A DNA stretch of 64,000 nt from Nemertoderma westbladi (lineage: Eukaryota; Xenacoelomorpha; Nemertodermatida; Nemertodermatidae). The stretch spans positions 1-64,000 of the forward strand of contig JAUCBJ010003388.1 of NCBI GenBank assembly GCA_032718475.1. The letters are read 5' to 3'. Positions 1 through 11,264 of the stretch are shown here, piece by piece. The notes under the pieces were generated by a model. The model ran no database searches, was not told where the DNA came from, and was given only the letters and a program-made list of their open reading frames with translations. Position 1 is the stretch's first letter; every line of letters starts with the position of its first letter. The position numbers and the translations under genes are program-made.

Positions 1-139
1 AACCTTGTTGAAACCTGATTAAGAATAATTTTGGGCTTCCCCAAATCAATATACACCAAATATTCACAATAAGTATACACGATAATATAAATCCCTACGG
101 TATATTATTTAATAACCCGCTGTTCGCTCAGAATTTTAG

Positions 140-1140
140 CCTACCCAATGTTCCCCAGATTTTCCCTCAGTCCCAGTCTTAGTGCCGTAGTGTCGGTGTC
201 GGTCGACCCTGTCGCGTGTCCGTTCCACCCCTCACGAACCCCGAAGGGAACGATCATCGAGAACCAGCACGGCTTGGCTAAGGGTCGGTCCAGTCGGTAG
301 ACTCTGTCGCGTATCCGTACCACCCCTCTCGAACCCCGAAGGGTTCGGTCATCGAGAACCAGTACGGCTTGGCTAGGAGTCTGTCGTGTCGGTGGACCCG
401 TTCGCGTGTCCGTTCCACCCCTCACGAACCCCGAAGGGTTCGATCATCGAGAACCAGAACGGCTTGGCTAGGGGTCCGTCAGTTCATCACAGAAACCCAA
501 CCACCTAGGCTTTCCGAGTCCTTTTCAGGCTCGTAGTCGCTTCGGCAGCCGAGAAACTGCTCCGAACAGTCGGTAGGCCAGTAGAGTCTAGTCGAGTCTA
601 GTCCTTTGTCTTTCGACCCCATCGCGTGTCCGTTCCACCCCTCACGAACCCCGAAGGGAACGATCATCGAGAACCAGAACGGCTTGGCTAAGGGGTCTGT
701 CGTCGGTTCCCGTCGCGAATCACAGTCAAGCAGTCAGCGTTCCGAGTCCTTTTCAGGCTCGTAGTAGCTGCAGTTGACCCGAGACCGCTAAGGGCAGTCC
801 TTGTCAAACCAGTCCTGTGGCCAGCCCTTTCGCATGTCCGTCCCACCCCTCACGAACCCCGAAGGGATCGGTCATCGAGAACCAGTACGGCTTAGGTCAG
901 GGGGCAGTCTTAAGTTGGCCACCTGTTCGCGTGTCCGCTCCACCCCTCACGAACCCCGGGGTTCGATCATCGAGACCCAGAACGGCTTGGCTACTAAGGG
1001 GCCGTCGGTGCCCATCGCAAATCCCTGACACAAGCAGTCAGCGTTCCGAGTCCTTTTCAGGCTCGTAGTAGCTGCCGTTGGCCAGGGACCACTAAGGGCA
1101 GTCCTTGTCCTTTAGGCCTGGCACATTACCAAATCCACCC
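140..1140. repeat. GC-rich array of ~75-bp hairpin-bearing units
   Basis: About six related units lie near 203-286, 305-383, 403-475, 620-697, 827-902 and 923-997. Each holds a CACCCCTCACGAACCCCGAA core, then GATCATCGAGAACCAG and CGGCTTGGCTA. The CGAACCC...GGGTTCG part folds into a 7-bp stem with a CGAA loop in the better copies. The flanking CCGTTC and GAACGG can form an outer stem. A second motif, CCGAGTCCTTTTCAGGCTCG, recurs near 515, 740 and 1045. Open frames here are by-products of GC content. The family was not recognised. Confidence 0.6.
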
Positions 1141-1149
1141 CTACAGGCA

Positions 1150-2400
1150 GCAGGAAGTTGGCCAGGGCCTAATAGTACTCAGGCTAACCTGAATACTGCT
1201 TGCATTTTCCATCCCCCCTGGCCCTTATAACTATGAAATTATTCCCGTACCCTGTAAGTTGCCCCAAAGTTCGCCCATAAATCGCCCCCAGTTTATTGAA
1301 TGTGCCCAAAACCCATGGTCCCGCACCCAGTAGTAATATCGGAATAATCAATTTTAATAAAATACAAAAATATTCAACTCGCGTTATGGAAAGTTGAAAT
1401 ACCCCGAACAATTCATATTACGACATCTAACAGCTGGTTGCTGACATGGAAACAGCCATTGGACGCGTGGTTCTTTGTTTGGCTTGGGCCAATCAGGGCG
1501 GTTTTTCCTGTCGACGTGTAGCTTTTCAGTCGATCATAAGGAGAGTGTTCAGTCTTACTGTTTTTTCTTGATACTTTGTTGTTATTGCTGTCTAAGCCAG
1601 AAACACCGGCCTTTTGTAAACTGCTTGAATTATCGAAAGTATAAACTGTTACCTAACTAACTACCGATCAATTTAATCAATCTTAACTGCATTAATCATA
1701 TTGCTTGTACTGTTATTTTACCGTCAGTTATTAATTGTACCTATTTGTTGATGGAAATATTGCTATTTGGATAATACGGACAAATCACCCAATTCCCAAT
1801 TTTCTTGATAACACTACAGGTTAGAGAGACCGGCTATACATAACAATTGCGATTTATATTAATGTGGTGTGTATTGAATCCAATGTTATTTAGCAGACCC
1901 TACGTGAGTCAATTACTGCTCTCTTTATGTGTGATCAAATGTACTGACTGTCGGCAGAATAGTGTGTATGATCGTGATTGGTAACAAAGTATTTCCTAAA
2001 GAATACGCTTTATACTTTAATCATAAGCAGTATCGTTGCGTTTTAGTATAAGTCTTAGTTCTGTTTAAATAGATAAAGCGCCACGTCCTAAAGGAACTGT
2101 TAATATTTCCCGAAAGCCAATAATATCTGTCAGAGATTAATTATTAACGATCTATCGAATAATACATTAGGTATACACTGCAACCTTACACTGTAATAAT
2201 ACAATTCAAGCATCCGAATTCAGTCTCCCGGGTGTAGATCCATCGGGTGAATGATCGCGCATGGGCTGACTTCGGCTAATGTTTTGCGTATTAGCATAAA
2301 TTATTGTCGTATGCTAAAGTGGTTTTAATTAACTAAAAGACATATAAATTTTGGCAGGTTAAACTGCTAAAGGTCTTCAAAAGCGCGAACATCTACGTTT
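1150..2400 (-). mobile_element. Unclassified ~1.2-kb interspersed repeat, copy A (reverse)
   Basis: The reverse complement of this stretch aligns by eye with 7,725-8,890, and its first part aligns with 63,739-64,000. Shared landmarks in element orientation are GTTCGCGCTTT near one end, a CAGTTTAACC block, TATATAATCTC-like and GACGTGGCGCTTTAT blocks, and an ACATAAA...GTAGGGTCT block. Similarity fades toward 1,150, so that edge is approximate. No open frame or terminal repeat was found, so the class is open (MITE, solo LTR or LINE fragment). Confidence 0.5.
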
Positions 2401-3010
2401 CTAGAACATAAATAATATAAAAATATAATGCTCTGGAACATATAGCTAGTTTTTTTTTATTTTTAAAGTAGCTAGTAAATTTAATAAAATATCAAATTTG
2501 GTAGATAAATTTTCTAATATATAAATAATATAAATAAATAAATTTTTTTGTATTACTAGCTATTTTAAATTTGAAAAATAACAAGCTATATGTTCTAGAA
2601 CATTATATTATTTGTATTATTTATGTTCTAGAATAGTGTATTATACATAATATTACATAAATAATATAAAATAATAAATAAATTGTTATAAAACATATAG
2701 CAAGTTTTTTTTTTATTTTAAAATAGATAGTAAATTTAACAAATAATACAATTTGGTACCGGCAGATAAATTTTTTAATAATAATATAAATAAATAAATT
2801 TTTTTTATTACTAGCTATTTTAGATTTAAAAAATAACTAGCTATATGTTCTAGAACAATAATTTTTTTATTTTATTTTTGTTCTAGAATAGTGTATATTA
2901 TATATTTTTTGTTCTAGAACTCTCCACTATTGCCATGGTAACAATGATTTGTTATCAAAATTCAGTTATATACAGTTGTTACCAAAGAATATCTATTAAG
3001 GTTCTAGAAC
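2396..3010. repeat. AT-rich direct duplication (~256 bp) rich in TTCTAGAA
   Basis: Two diverged direct copies sit at about 2,400-2,640 and 2,655-2,920. Shared landmarks (ACATATAGC, ATTACTAGCTATTTTA, CTAGAATAGTGTAT) are about 256 bp apart. The 8-bp palindrome TTCTAGAA occurs seven times in the block. No gene is seen. Confidence 0.6.
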
Positions 3011-3572
3011 ATTCACCAAAATAAAACACTCAAAAACACAATAAATTAATGGTTAAAAAAATGACAGGGGGTGTCGACATGGCGAAGTTAAGTACCACAA
3101 TTAGTACTATAATTACAAGAAAATAATATAATAAGAATTATATCAGAATAACTGGAATCTTGTTTACCTGTATGATATTGTTCATAGCTGATGTCCAGAA
3201 ACCATATTGGAATGCAATGGGCCCACCGGCACCGTGTGTTGTGAAATTCATCGTCCTTTTCTATAAAATTAAAGAGGGATTATTTTCTATAAGAGCTGTA
3301 AGAAATGTTTTAGTGCCAATAGACCTACGGATATTGGTACACCTTGGGTACCGGTACCCATAGTTTGACAATTTTTTTTCATATGAAAAAGGCATTTATC
3401 ATGAGGTTTTTTTTCCTATAACAAATATTTGACCTTCGGACAGTTTGATACACATTTTGATTTTGTGTTAGCTAGTACTTTTTTTTAGCTAGTGAATAAA
3501 ATTAAATTTGAAAATTTTTTTATTATTTTTTTCTTGTGAAAATGGCTTAATAATTCATGAGTTTTGTTACAG
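3011..3572. other. AT-rich stretch without a recognised gene
   Basis: Low-complexity AT-rich sequence with a CCGGTACC motif near 3,350. The short open frame at 3,160-3,363 has no recognisable domain and composition like its surroundings. Nothing else is supported. Confidence 0.4.
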
Positions 3573-3814
3573 TAAAGGCCATGATACACCACAGGAGCGG
3601 CGAGCGGCGAGCGGCCGCGGCCACTTTTTAAAAATAGAACACATTATTTTCTATGTGTGATGATACACCACAAATGGCCGCTGCCGCTGCCGCTCGTGGC
3701 TCCTATAGTGTATCATACCAAATGTCGCCGTTCACAGCGGCCGTTCACAGCGGCCGCTCGCCGCGGCCGCTCGCCGCTGCCCCTCGCCGCTCCTGTGGTG
3801 TATCATGGCCTTTA
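3573..3814. mobile_element. TA-flanked MITE with GC-rich inverted arms
   Basis: Near-perfect inverted arms AAGGCCATGATACACCACAG and its reverse complement bound 3,575-3,812. Each arm continues into GCGGCGAGCGGC-type repeats, and an internal inverted pair (TGATACACCACA / TAGTGTATCATA) lies inside. The element is flanked by TA on both sides (3,573-3,574 and 3,813-3,814), consistent with a TA target duplication. There is no coding capacity. Tc/mariner or ISL2EU-like superfamilies are possible; the arms alone do not decide. Confidence 0.7.
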
Positions 3815-4933
3815 GATGGAAGCTATTAATTTTGATTTTGTGTTATTTAGTACTTTTTATAAGATATTAAAAATATAAAACTTATTTAGAATATCAAACA
3901 CAACTGTGTATTTGTGTGTTAGGCCTATACACTAAGTTCTCGATTCAAAATTCTGCAGTTTCTAAGAGAATCAATTAAAATGTCGATTTTTTTCGTTTCG
4001 ATTCTATTCGTTATTCGTTCTATTTAGAGTTCTAGAACAAAAAATGTGTTCTAGAACAAAAATATGTATCAAAATTGATAGCTAACACAACTTCTATAAC
4101 ATTAAAAAAAAATAGCAAAAACTAGCTAGCATAAAAAATCTGGTTAATGGGTAACCAAGGTGTAGCAATGCCGACCTATGCGCCATTGCCATGGATACAG
4201 TATGTCAGTACAGTACACGATCAGGATTTTAAGGAATGCCAGTGGCTTGTCTAGGATTCTTCTTACGGCAGACTGTATGGCGACCTCTTTTATCCATTAG
4301 ATGTGCATCATTTTTAAAATAATTTTAAAAAATTCAAGTGAAATAATGTTCTACAGTAGGCCATATATAAAATTGATTTGCTTCTTATAGGTTCTATTGT
4401 TAAAGATATAGGTATGACCGCGCGGCGGTAAGCACACAAAAATTCACATAAGTTGACGACCTGTAAGTCCAAATAAAAGCTCAAAAGCAATACTTTAAGT
4501 ATTTCAAATAATATTTAATATTTGGCCTATCATACGACCATGCAGTACACCTAGAAAACGTTGTTACAAATTATGCAATATCATATAATATGCTCTGTTT
4601 TTTAATTTCAATCAACATCCAACACACTTCTAGAACATTATATATTATTATTATTTCTGCAGTATTATCTATTTTCCACTTAACCTACAATACAACTGCA
4701 TTTATAACCAAATACATTGACGTATATTGCTCCAACCAAACTATATGCATAAGTACAGTATTTTACGCATACAGTACCTCACATGTATCACATGGTGCAT
4801 CTATAACATGAATCAACCCAATTCTGTTTTGTTCTCCTCTAACATTTGCTGTCATCATTTGTAATCCAACCAAAACCTGAAGCAATAATTGTTGCAGTAA
4901 CATTGTGTAGAATTGTTTATTATAGTATTAGTA
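3815..4933. other. AT-rich intergenic stretch, no gene seen
   Basis: Contains three TTCTAGAA palindromes (near 4,030, 4,050 and 4,627) and short A/T runs. The 73-codon frame at 4,590 has no recognisable domain. Nothing else is supported. Confidence 0.4.
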
Positions 4934-5705
4934 CAGTAGGCCTATACTGTACTGGTATATAGGGAATAGTATTACTAGTATATACACTATACAGTATAGT
5001 ATTACTAGTATATACACTATATAGTATAGTATTACTAGTATATACAGTATAGTATTACTAGTATACACTATATAGTATAGTATTACTAGTATATACAGTA
5101 TAGTATTACTAGTATATACACTATATAGTATAGTATTACTAGTATATACACTATATAGTATAGTATTACTAGTATATACAGTATAGTATTACTAGTATAT
5201 ACACTATATAGTATAGTATTACTAGTATATACACTATATAGTATAGTATTACTAGTATATACACTATATAGTATAGTATTACTAGTACATATATACAGTA
5301 TAGTATTACTAGTATACACTATATAGTATAGTATTACTAGTATATACACTATATAGTATAGTATTACTAGTATATACACTATATAGTATAGTATTACTAG
5401 TATATACAGTATAGTATTACTAGTATATACACTATATAGTATAGTATTACTAGTATATACACTATATAGTATAGTATTACTAGTATATACACTATATAGT
5501 ATAGTATTACTAGTATATACAGTATAGTATTACTAGTATATACAGTATAGTATTACTAGTATATACACTATATAGTATAGTATTACTAGTATATACAGTA
5601 TAGTATTACTAGTATATACACTATATAGTATAGTATTACTAGTATATACACTATATAGTATAGTATTACTAGTATATACAGTATAGTATTACTAGTATAT
5701 ACACC
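4934..5705. repeat. AT minisatellite (TAGTATTACTAGTATATACA units)
   Basis: Tandem units built from TAGTATTACTAGTATATACA with or without a CTATATAGTA insert alternate over about 770 bp, giving roughly 27-bp and 35-bp variants. Frames across it on either strand are low-complexity artefacts. Homogeneous copies suggest recent turnover. Confidence 0.9.
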
Positions 5706-5756
5706 ATGATCCGTAATATAGTATCATTTTCTGATGACCATGATACGGACCCCAGT

Positions 5757-6075
5757 AACATGCTGAGATAACTCCCCGCCAAATATGACTCCCCAGTCTT
5801 CTCAGCCTAGGCTGAGAACACTCCCCAGTTTTCTACCTAGATTTCTAAATTAACAGAAAGGAGCAGGTTACAGTGGCGGGCTTTTCTAACCAAAACAATA
5901 AACGATATCTCAATAACATAGGTTACAGTTTTATTTTTGCAATATACGAAAATAACGTATAAAATATACGAGAAACTAAGGGGATTCTCAGCCTAGGCTG
6001 AGATAACTGAGGAGTGTTCTCAGCCTAGGCTGAAATGACTGGGGAGTCATTTCAAGAGTGAGTTATCTCAGCCTT
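5757..6075. repeat. Cluster of CTCAGCCTAGGCTGAG palindromes
   Basis: The palindrome occurs at about 5,798, 5,987 and 6,019, each next to ACTCCCCAG- or CTGGGGAG-type motifs in opposing orientation. The block therefore has an overall inverted-repeat character. It could be a foldback element or the termini of a small DNA transposon. No coding potential. Confidence 0.55.
5856..5906 (+). repeat. Short ~52-bp interspersed motif, copy 1
   Basis: Starts with GAAAGGAGCAGGTTACAG and ends with AACCAAAACAATAAACGA, with GGCGGGCTTTTCT between. It matches copies near 32,711, 32,781, 39,922 (reverse), 40,067 and 41,452 (reverse). Confidence 0.75.
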
Positions 6076-6199
6076 TGTACACCCACACCCCCAAATTTTT
6101 CTATAGATCTTTATCATACAGTATTGCTTGAAATTTGAAACACCACTAGTTCCACTCACCATGAAGGCGTAATTTTCGAGTTTGCCTGAATTTTTTTTA

Positions 6200-6650
6200 A
6201 GCGTTTAAAAAAGTATTTTTGCAAAATTGCACATCTCCTATCATCGTCACCACTCTTAATTCCCCATTCAATATTGTTTTATATCAATAGAAAGCTTGCG
6301 TTGCAAGGATTCCAAATGTGTAACAATATCTGAATTTCGTCGAGAAACAGCTGGGATATATGTAGGCGTTCAAATATTGAAAGAATTACCATTCGCTGGA
6401 GGCCATTTATTCTATGCAATAAATACACAATGTTCTGGAACATACTGTTCATGTGTGAAGTTGCGCGATGGAGAGATAGAGATATTGTATGGGCATACCG
6501 CTGTTGCCCACCAACTCCTAAAATAAATAACTTATTCTAGAATTTTGTAATTATGTTCTTGTAACGCAAGCTTTCCAATCATATTAAAAAATTAAAACAA
6601 ATGTGAAGAATGACGGCGATACGAAAGGTGCGATATTGCAAAATTTTTGG
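6200..6650. mobile_element. Foldback/MITE-like element with internal 76-codon frame
   Basis: The arms AAAGCTTGCGTTGCAAG (~6,291) and its counterpart near 6,560 are inverted. Similarity continues outward as a degraded ~90-bp arm (GCAAAATTGCAC versus GCAATATCGCAC in reverse). Between them is a frame at 6,296-6,526 that begins inside one arm and ends just before the other. It has several Cys residues but no recognised domain. I regard the whole as a foldback element and the frame as unproven. Confidence 0.5.
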
Positions 6651-7724
6651 GTGGGCAGGGGGGGGGGGAGTCCGTGTCTTCAGAAAATTACACTACATTA
6701 CGGGTCATGGTGTAAAGTGGTAGTGATATACTAATTATTACCCTATGTAGGCTTAGTCAGTCTTTATACTGTAGAAAGTAATATGGCTACTTTTGTTCCC
6801 AATTAAAATATTTTCTACATGTAAGGCGTTCTAGAACTACTGAACTCTTATCTACAAGAAATCTACATTTTCTACAATCTACATTTTAATACCATTGTCA
6901 TTCCCAATTTACCTTTGACCTAGGGCCTCGCCATGGGTTAATCAGACCCTGGTTCTACTCAAAACAATAAACGAAGTTCAATAGAACAGTTGACAGTTAA
7001 ATTTTGATTATAAAAATACATTTTATAGTGATACTGTAACTAATGTTGTAGGCCTACTTATTTTTTAGCCAAATATATTATAGCAATTAGCACATTAGCA
7101 ATATGGTATAGGCCTAGTTCAGGTAATCCTCCGAAGCGGCGTAGCACAAGCACGTACTAACTACGTTTCGCCACACAAGTCAGTTAAGAAATTTAAGGGT
7201 CATTTAAGAAATTTTTTAGATCTTGGCTCAAAAATTACAATTTCGATGGTATAAGGGTTTTCAAGTTCGCTGATCACGATCAAACTTGTTAAAAATATAA
7301 CCAATAACCAGCAATAAGCAATGCAACCATAATTTTTGGCGCTATTTTGGTCCCCCAAGACGAAAAGTACAAGTCTGCAAGTAGCAAAAAATTTCAAACG
7401 TCTAAAATCGAATTTTGTTGGATAATACGATATTTTTGAGTGCCATATTCGTGATCAGCATCCCAAAAAACCTATATGGTCATGAAATCAATTTGATATT
7501 GTGGTGATTTTTCATTATCATATTTGCACTACCTGTTTTTTTCGTACATTCAAAATTACCATAACGCTATTGATAATAATGCTATTTAATTAATGAAGAG
7601 CCCATATCTTAATGAAGAATCCATTGATTTGTTCTCTGGAGTAGTGGGGAATATTTAGTCGGCAATCATAATAATAAATATTATAAATAATACCGTAATG
7701 TAATAACATACAGTAATACTGTTC
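6651..7724. other. Intergenic stretch, no gene seen
   Basis: Contains a G run at ~6,658-6,668, two TAGGCCTA motifs, a TTCTAGAA palindrome and a partial copy of the short interspersed motif (CAAAACAATAAACGA near 6,960). The minus-strand 65-codon frame at 7,200-7,397 has no recognisable domain. Nothing else is supported. Confidence 0.4.
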
Positions 7725-8890
7725 GCGCTTTCAGACCTTTGGCAGTTTAACCCGCCAAATTAAGATGTCTTCTAGATATTAAATCGCTTTTTAGCCTATG
7801 ACAAGTATTTGATTCACTACACTAGTCGAAACCAATCCGTGCGCGACCATTCACCCGCTGGATATTCCCGGGAGATTGGGTTCGACGGTTTAATTTTATT
7901 GCTATGTAAGCCTAATGTATTATTCGACTGACAGTATTATATAATCTCTGACAATATTATTCACCTTCGGTAATATTAACATTTCCTTTAGGACGTGGCG
8001 CTTTATCTACATAAACAGAGTTATGACTTAAACTACTCACAACGATATGGCTCAATTATAATTCACATATATGGCGCATTCTTTAGGAATGCTTCTTTAA
8101 CAGACTCACTCATACACAATGCTGCACAATACTGCACACTAATCTGCCGATCTTCACTGATTTTAGTCACATATAAAAGGAACACAGACTGACTCATGTA
8201 GGGTCTATCAAATAACATTAGATTCACTTCAAACCACTTTAACATAAGTCACAATCGTTTATCTGTAACCATTCTCTCTTACCTTCGGTATATCAAGAAT
8301 ATTGGGTTTCGGGGTTATTTCTCGTTATTCCAATATAATAATTCATCAACCATATTATGAAGAACTGACAGTAAATAGCAGTATAAAACAACAACTGAAC
8401 TCTGATTGTTATGAGTTTGCAATGTTTCAGCAGTCAGTATGTATGATCAGTTAGCAGTTAAAGGATATATGTCCTTATAATTAAACCTACTAGTGTTGAG
8501 CTAAAAAGCATAAAACATAAAAAACTACAAAGCCGTTCTTTCGTGGCTTTGTAAAACTCGTGACTACTGCTCTATACGAGGATACCAACTCCCTTATTCC
8601 ACGAAGCTCCCGTTCAACACAGAGAAAGAGCAGTGAGATAGGAAATTTTCAGTTCAGCAGCTCTGTGATAGGTCAAAATCAAGGCTAACTCAAATTCTAT
8701 TGGGAGATACAAAAACAAGGCTATGACGCAACCTCCCTAGGCTTGGTGGCCGATTAAACAGAGCCCAGATGCCTGCGTACAGCAAATCAGCCAATAAGCT
8801 GGTAACTTGCACTATTTTTAGCTGTAGATCACTTTGAGAGTATTCTTAGCGACTGGGGGGGAACTGGCCAACAAGGCAAACGAATCAGTT
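7725..8890 (+). mobile_element. Unclassified ~1.2-kb interspersed repeat, copy B
   Basis: Starts GTTCGCGCTTTCAGACC and runs in the opposite orientation to copy A, sharing ordered blocks through about 8,400 and weaker similarity beyond. Small frames at 7,995-8,192 and 8,063-8,245 overlap on opposite strands and are not conserved between copies. The GGCGCTTTAT landmark here (~8,000) matches the very end of the window. Confidence 0.5.
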
Positions 8891-9039
8891 ATCCCACAAA
8901 AGCTTTTACAAATACTGTAATATAATAAGTACCTGATAGTAATAAAAAGTACGGTATTATATAAAGTGATAATATAAAATACCTAATAATAAGAGGCAAA
9001 TAAAGTAATTATAAAATAATGAAATTTGTTGTGCATCTT

Positions 9040-9600
9040 TAAACAAATAATAGACGTTCGTGGGGACTTCGCGCAGCACGAGAGTGCATACGTACAAATT
9101 TTGGTTTAATTTAATCTGCAATTGCCCGACTTATTTCGGTTTTTATAAAAAGTCTCAACTGCAATTGCCCGACTTATTTCGGTTTTTTATAAAAAGTCTG
9201 AAACCACCGGTACCGACTGACCTATTTTTGACCAAACTTCAGATACTTTCCAAACTTCTAATGGACTGCATACGTACAAGTTTGGTTTAATTCATAATTT
9301 GATTGAACGAATTATTTCGATTTTTACAAAAAGTCTGAACTGCAATTGCCCGACTTATTTCGGTTTTTATCAAAAGTCTGAAACCACCGGTACCGACTGA
9401 CCTATTTTTGACCAAACTTCAGATACTTTCCAAACTTCCAATGGACTGCATACGTACAGTACAAGTTTGGTTTAATTCATCATTTGATTGAACGACTTAT
9501 TTCGGTTTTTATCAAAAGTCTGAAACTACCGGTACCGAGTGTCCGACAGTCTTATTTTGATAAAAACTCCGATTATTTCTAAACTACTAATAGACTGCAA
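9040..9600. repeat. Imperfect tandem repeat, 140-180 bp
   Basis: Three units carry GCAATTGCCCGACTTATTTC, then ACCGGTACCGACTGACC, then ACCAAACTTCAGATACTTTC and ATACGTACAAGTTTGG. The ACCGGTACCGA landmark falls near 9,207, 9,387 and 9,527. The left edge begins with TTCGTGGGGACTTCGCGCAG, which recurs at ~35,563. No coding potential. Confidence 0.7.
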
Positions 9601-9675
9601 ACATAATGTAATAAAAGTTGGTTTAATTCAAGTATATTGTTGGCTTTAAAGAATTTAATATAAAAAACGTGCAAA

Positions 9676-9770
9676 AAAGTTATGCAACAGATATGATTCG
9701 AACCAGCGCGAGAAGATCCCATTGGATGGCTAGTCCAACGCCTTATCCACTCAGCCAACACCGCTCGAGG
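9676..9770 (-). pseudogene. Degenerate tRNA-Ser-like sequence
   Basis: On the minus strand GGCTGAGTGGATAAGGCG matches the D-arm/A-box of type II serine tRNAs. TTGGA-CTAGCCA-TCCAA forms a perfect 5-bp anticodon stem with loop triplet AGC. A long variable arm and GGTTCGAATC (B-box) follow. The T stem and the acceptor do not pair, and AGC is not a serine anticodon. A tRNA-derived SINE head or a pseudogene is more likely than a working tRNA. Confidence 0.55.
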
Positions 9771-10079
9771 TAACGAGTTTGATACTGCAATTTCGTAATC
9801 ACTACTGATGAACATCACAGCAGCAATTAACTGTATCGGTGTAGGCCTACGCAATTATTCCCGAGTCTCTAGCGGAGCCCCACTTAACTGTCTTAACTTT
9901 TCAATTTCGTAAAAGATAGACTTTATGATTATCTACGAGTAACCAAAATTTCAGCTCTGAAAAATGAGGCATTCCTGAGAAATTTAACATTTTTTAAAAA
10001 GCACAATCTGTCGTAGCTGACCCTGACGTCAGACTGCATGATTTTTCACCAAACTTCACAAATTTTCTAAACTTTCCCT

Positions 10080-10260
10080 CTACTACATATCTAATAAGTT
10101 TGGTTCAATTCCGAACCAGCGATGCCGAGAATTTCGCGTTCAAAAATTTACCAGACAGACAGACGGACAGACAGACAGACGGACGTGCCCCATTGGAGCC
10201 TATATGAATGGTATGCCAAGGCTCGCCGACTACGTGTCTCGCCCCACATAGAAACTAAAT
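10080..10260. repeat. CAGA-rich microsatellite in a dispersed repeat
   Basis: AAGTTTGGTTCAATTCCG is followed by (CAGA)/(CGGA) repeats at ~10,150-10,185, then GGCTCGCCGACTACG and CTCGCCCCA. Related GGCTC...TCGCC(C/T)C motifs occur at ~36,465-36,540. It looks like the tail of a dispersed repeat family. Confidence 0.4.
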
Positions 10261-10445
10261 AACGGCACCTGATAGCGAAGGACCTCAAAAGGACATAAAG
10301 AAAAGGGACTACATCATTTATAAACACAAAAAATATAGAAAGTAGTACTTGAAAGCAACAGGTAATTGAAAAAACTAATACCAGAAATAGATTCTACATA
10401 ATTTTTTACCCCATAGCTGCAGAGTGTGTAAACTGTGTATGTTTA

Positions 10446-10660
10446 TCACTAGAAGGACCAAGGCGTCAATTGACGTAAAATTAATTTTTAAAACGCTATA
10501 ACTTTTGTTCCTGAAGTTGGATTTCCTTAAAATTTTCTGACTTTTAATATTTTATATTGTAGATTATTTCAGCAAAAAATCAGTGCGTCAGTCACCATAG
10601 GAACCGAGAAAAACACTGAACTACCTAAAAGGACCAGAGACGTCAATTGACACCAGGCAT
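10446..10660 (+). mobile_element. piggyBac-like terminal fragment
   Basis: CACTAGAAGGACC followed by GCGTCAATTGACG matches the end of the piggyBac-like element at 35,518 read in reverse. A second subterminal block, AAGGACCAGAGACGTCAATT near 10,632, is also shared. The TTAA expected at the border reads TTAT. No transposase remains on this side. Confidence 0.55.
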
Positions 10661-10899
10661 ATTTATCATTGAAATAGCCAGCTGTAACATACAAAATATA
10701 TCATCATACAGCATGTTTAGAGAAAGACTACTGCGCCACACCGGTTTTGGTTATATACATATTACTGTAAACTGAAAAATTAAAACTATGTAGATATTGG
10801 ATTTCATTGTAACATTGACTAACAGGATTATTTGCTGTAGAGGTTTTCCTTCTCCACAGGAATACTGTAGTCAAGTAGAGTAGATGTTACAACAGTATT

Positions 10900-11264
10900 A
10901 TCACTAGCGTAGCGAGGGTAGGGTCCCAGGGTCCCGGGACCCTACCGTGGAGATTCCAACTTACACTAACTCTGAGAGCATTTTGCCATCGTCAAGTTCC
11001 GTTAAATTAAAAAAATTATAATGACAAGTGCAATAAACCGAATATTAGAAAATATTCGAATTTGAAGTTGCTTTGGAAAGGACTGAAGGAACCCGACCCC
11101 AGACCAGATACAATCCACATTATCCCAGGCAGGTTGCCAAAGAAAATAAGTAGTAGAAAGGAGACCATATACCCCATCAAAGTGTTGTAGCCAGGCCTCC
11201 AGCCACACTACCAATAATTCCCTCAGGCACACCCCACCCACCCCCCCCCCCCCCCCCCCCCCCG
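10900..11264. other. Palindromic GGGTCCCGGGACCC block and C23 tract
   Basis: A perfect 14-bp palindrome lies near 10,928 inside an AGCGTAGCGAGGGTAGG context. A reverse relative (GGGACCCTACCGTAGG) is at ~33,030. A run of 23 C follows at 11,241-11,263. The minus-strand frame starting in the C tract is an artefact of the homopolymer. Confidence 0.45.

Noticed and set aside
5086-5379. Minus-strand frame of ILVILYYIVY repeats
   Set aside because: Translation of the AT minisatellite, with no start context or domain.
7130-7190. Second hammerhead suggested by GGCGAAACGTA on the minus strand near 7,166
   Set aside because: The required CTGANGA segment is not present upstream; only CTGACTTG is found.
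9676-9770. Functional tRNA gene
   Set aside because: The anticodon stem is good, but the T stem and acceptor do not pair and the triplet AGC conflicts with the serine-type body.
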